A stretch of DNA of 6,360 nt from assembly GCA_030840665.1 (NCBI GenBank), contig JAVEEB010000353.1:1-6360 (forward strand), read 5' to 3'. This stretch comes from Frankiaceae bacterium. GTDB lineage: Bacteria > Actinomycetota > Actinomycetes > JAVEEB01. A model generated the notes under the pieces. It was not told where the DNA came from, made no database searches, and worked only from the letters and a program-made list of their open reading frames with translations. Positions 5,680 to 6,360 of this stretch are shown here, piece after piece. The number at the start of each line of letters is the position of its first letter. Positions within the stretch are counted from its first letter, which is position 1. Made by a program: the position numbers and the translations under genes.

Positions 5680-6360
5680 ATGACAGGCACAGTTCAACTG
5701 CGACGGTTGTCGCCGCGCGTGTACATCGCGGTGCTCGCGATGATCGCCATGCTCACGGGGATGGGGCTCTTCGCGGCCGCCACGCCGGCGCATGCGGCCG
5801 GCACGTTGCTCTCCCAGGGCAAGCCGACGACCGCCTCGTCCACCGAGAACGCGGGCACCGGCGCAGCACTGGCGACCGACGGCAACACCGGCACCCGCTG
5901 GGCGTCCGCCTTCGCCGACCCGCAGTGGATCCAAGTGGACCTCGGCAGTTCGCAGTCGATCACCCAAGTTGTCCTCAACTGGGAAGCGGCGTACGGCAAG
6001 GCCTACCAGATCCAGACCTCGCCTGACGCGGTGACGTGGACCTCGATCTACTCGACGACCACGGGCGCCGGCGGCATCGAGACGCTGAACGTCACCGGCT
6101 CCGGCCGCTACGTGCGCATGTACGGCACGGTCCGTGCGACCGGCTACGGCTACTCCCTGTGGGAGTTCCAGGTGTACGGCGGCGTCGTCACTCCGCCTGC
6201 GTGCTCGACGACCAACTTCGCGCAGGGCAAGGTCGCCACGTCGTCGTCCAACGAGAACGCGGGCGTCACGCCCAACCTCGCCGTCGACGGCAACACAGGC
6301 ACCCGCTGGGCGAGCGCGTTCGCCGACCCGCAGTGGATCCAGGTGGACCTCGGGTCCTCG
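5680..6360 (+). CDS. Secreted protein with tandem F5/8 type C (discoidin/CBM32-like) domains (partial)
   Basis: Exported, probably sugar-binding protein. Only the first 227 codons are in the window and they stay open to its end. Residues 1-39 form a signal peptide: a basic start (R8, R9, R13), a hydrophobic core at about 14-34 and an AHA cleavage site before A40. The first F5/8 type C domain spans about 43-168, with the typical DGNTGTRW loop, WIQVDLG, a central WEAAYGKAYQIQTS, WTSIY, and the closing GRYVRMYGTVRATGYGYSLWEFQVYG. A short linker (VVTPPACST) leads to a second copy from residue 179, cut by the window edge. This domain type sits in many actinobacterial glycoside hydrolases such as beta-glucanases and related secreted enzymes, where it binds carbohydrate. 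No catalytic domain is visible, so the enzyme class cannot be named. A LacI-type operator-like site and a promoter lie upstream, consistent with sugar-controlled expression. Confidence 0.9.
   Translation, partial: MTGTVQLRRLSPRVYIAVLAMIAMLTGMGLFAAATPAHAAGTLLSQGKPTTASSTENAGTGAALATDGNTGTRWASAFADPQWIQVDLGSSQSITQVVLNWEAAYGKAYQIQTSPDAVTWTSIYSTTTGAGGIETLNVTGSGRYVRMYGTVRATGYGYSLWEFQVYGGVVTPPACSTTNFAQGKVATSSSNENAGVTPNLAVDGNTGTRWASAFADPQWIQVDLGSS
5806..6180 (+). repeat. F5/8 type C domain, copy 1
   Basis: Residues about 43-167 of the secreted protein. It is complete, from LLSQGKPTTASSTENAG to LWEFQVYG. Corresponding points in copy 2 lie exactly 408 nt (136 codons) downstream, for example CAGGGCAAG at 5815 and 6223. 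Confidence 0.85.
6214..6360 (+). repeat. F5/8 type C domain, copy 2 (partial)
   Basis: Starts at residue 179 (NFAQGKVATSSSNENAG) and is cut at the window edge after 49 residues. Its last 25 visible residues are identical to the matching stretch of copy 1. The upstream part is more diverged, for example TGAALAT against TPNLAV. Confidence 0.85.

Noticed and set aside
5701..5724. Twin-arginine (Tat) signal in the discoidin protein (LRRLSPR)
   Set aside because: The residues after RR do not fit the S-R-R-x-F-L-K pattern, so a general Sec signal peptide is more likely.
5613..6034. Plus-strand open frames at 5613-6026 and 5792-6034
   Set aside because: They overlap the signal peptide and first discoidin domain in other frames and have no recognisable content. 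The frame from 5680 is the real gene.
1..6360. CRISPR arrays, tRNA or rRNA genes, insertion sequences, phage attachment sites, defence systems
   Set aside because: No regular short repeats with spacers, no cloverleaf-like sequence, no transposase motifs and no terminal inverted repeats were seen by eye on either strand.

Overview
The window is high-GC DNA with the codon bias and gene order of an actinobacterium (Actinomycetota). The first 3.9 kb matches the conserved neighbourhood known from Mycobacterium tuberculosis around Rv1002c-Rv1008: a protein O-mannosyltransferase gene (pmt) on the minus strand, then rsmI, metG and tatD. The genus cannot be read from the sequence.

Layout. At 1-578 (minus) lies the N-terminal part of pmt, cut by the window edge. 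It is divergent from rsmI (645-1484, plus). The 66-bp gap between them holds a textbook leaderless -10 box for pmt and a perfect 12-bp palindrome. metG (1521-3086) follows after 36 bp with its own possible -10 box, and tatD (3083-3919) overlaps the metG stop by 4 nt. After tatD the usual order (rpfB, ksgA, ispE in many actinobacteria) is broken. Two hairpins follow, and then a membrane-anchored PAS-EAL protein (4003-5403), a predicted cyclic-di-GMP phosphodiesterase with all the main catalytic residues. A 276-bp non-coding stretch (5404-5679) carries a LacI-type operator-like palindrome, a second perfect palindrome, a sigma-70-like promoter and two small hairpins. The last gene (5680 to beyond the window) encodes a secreted protein that opens with tandem F5/8 type C (discoidin, CBM32-like) domains.

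How the genes relate. pmt acts in cell-envelope glycosylation. rsmI and metG are translation genes, and tatD is a metal-dependent nuclease often found beside metG. The EAL protein is a signalling gene without an obvious functional link to this group. The discoidin protein has the upstream architecture expected of a sugar-regulated secreted carbohydrate-active protein, but its catalytic part, if any, lies outside the window.

I did not find a clearly new biological system here. The most interesting items are the control region of the discoidin gene, its strongly conserved tandem repeat with serine codon-box swaps, the EAL gene in the slot after tatD, and the compact divergent pmt/rsmI control region.
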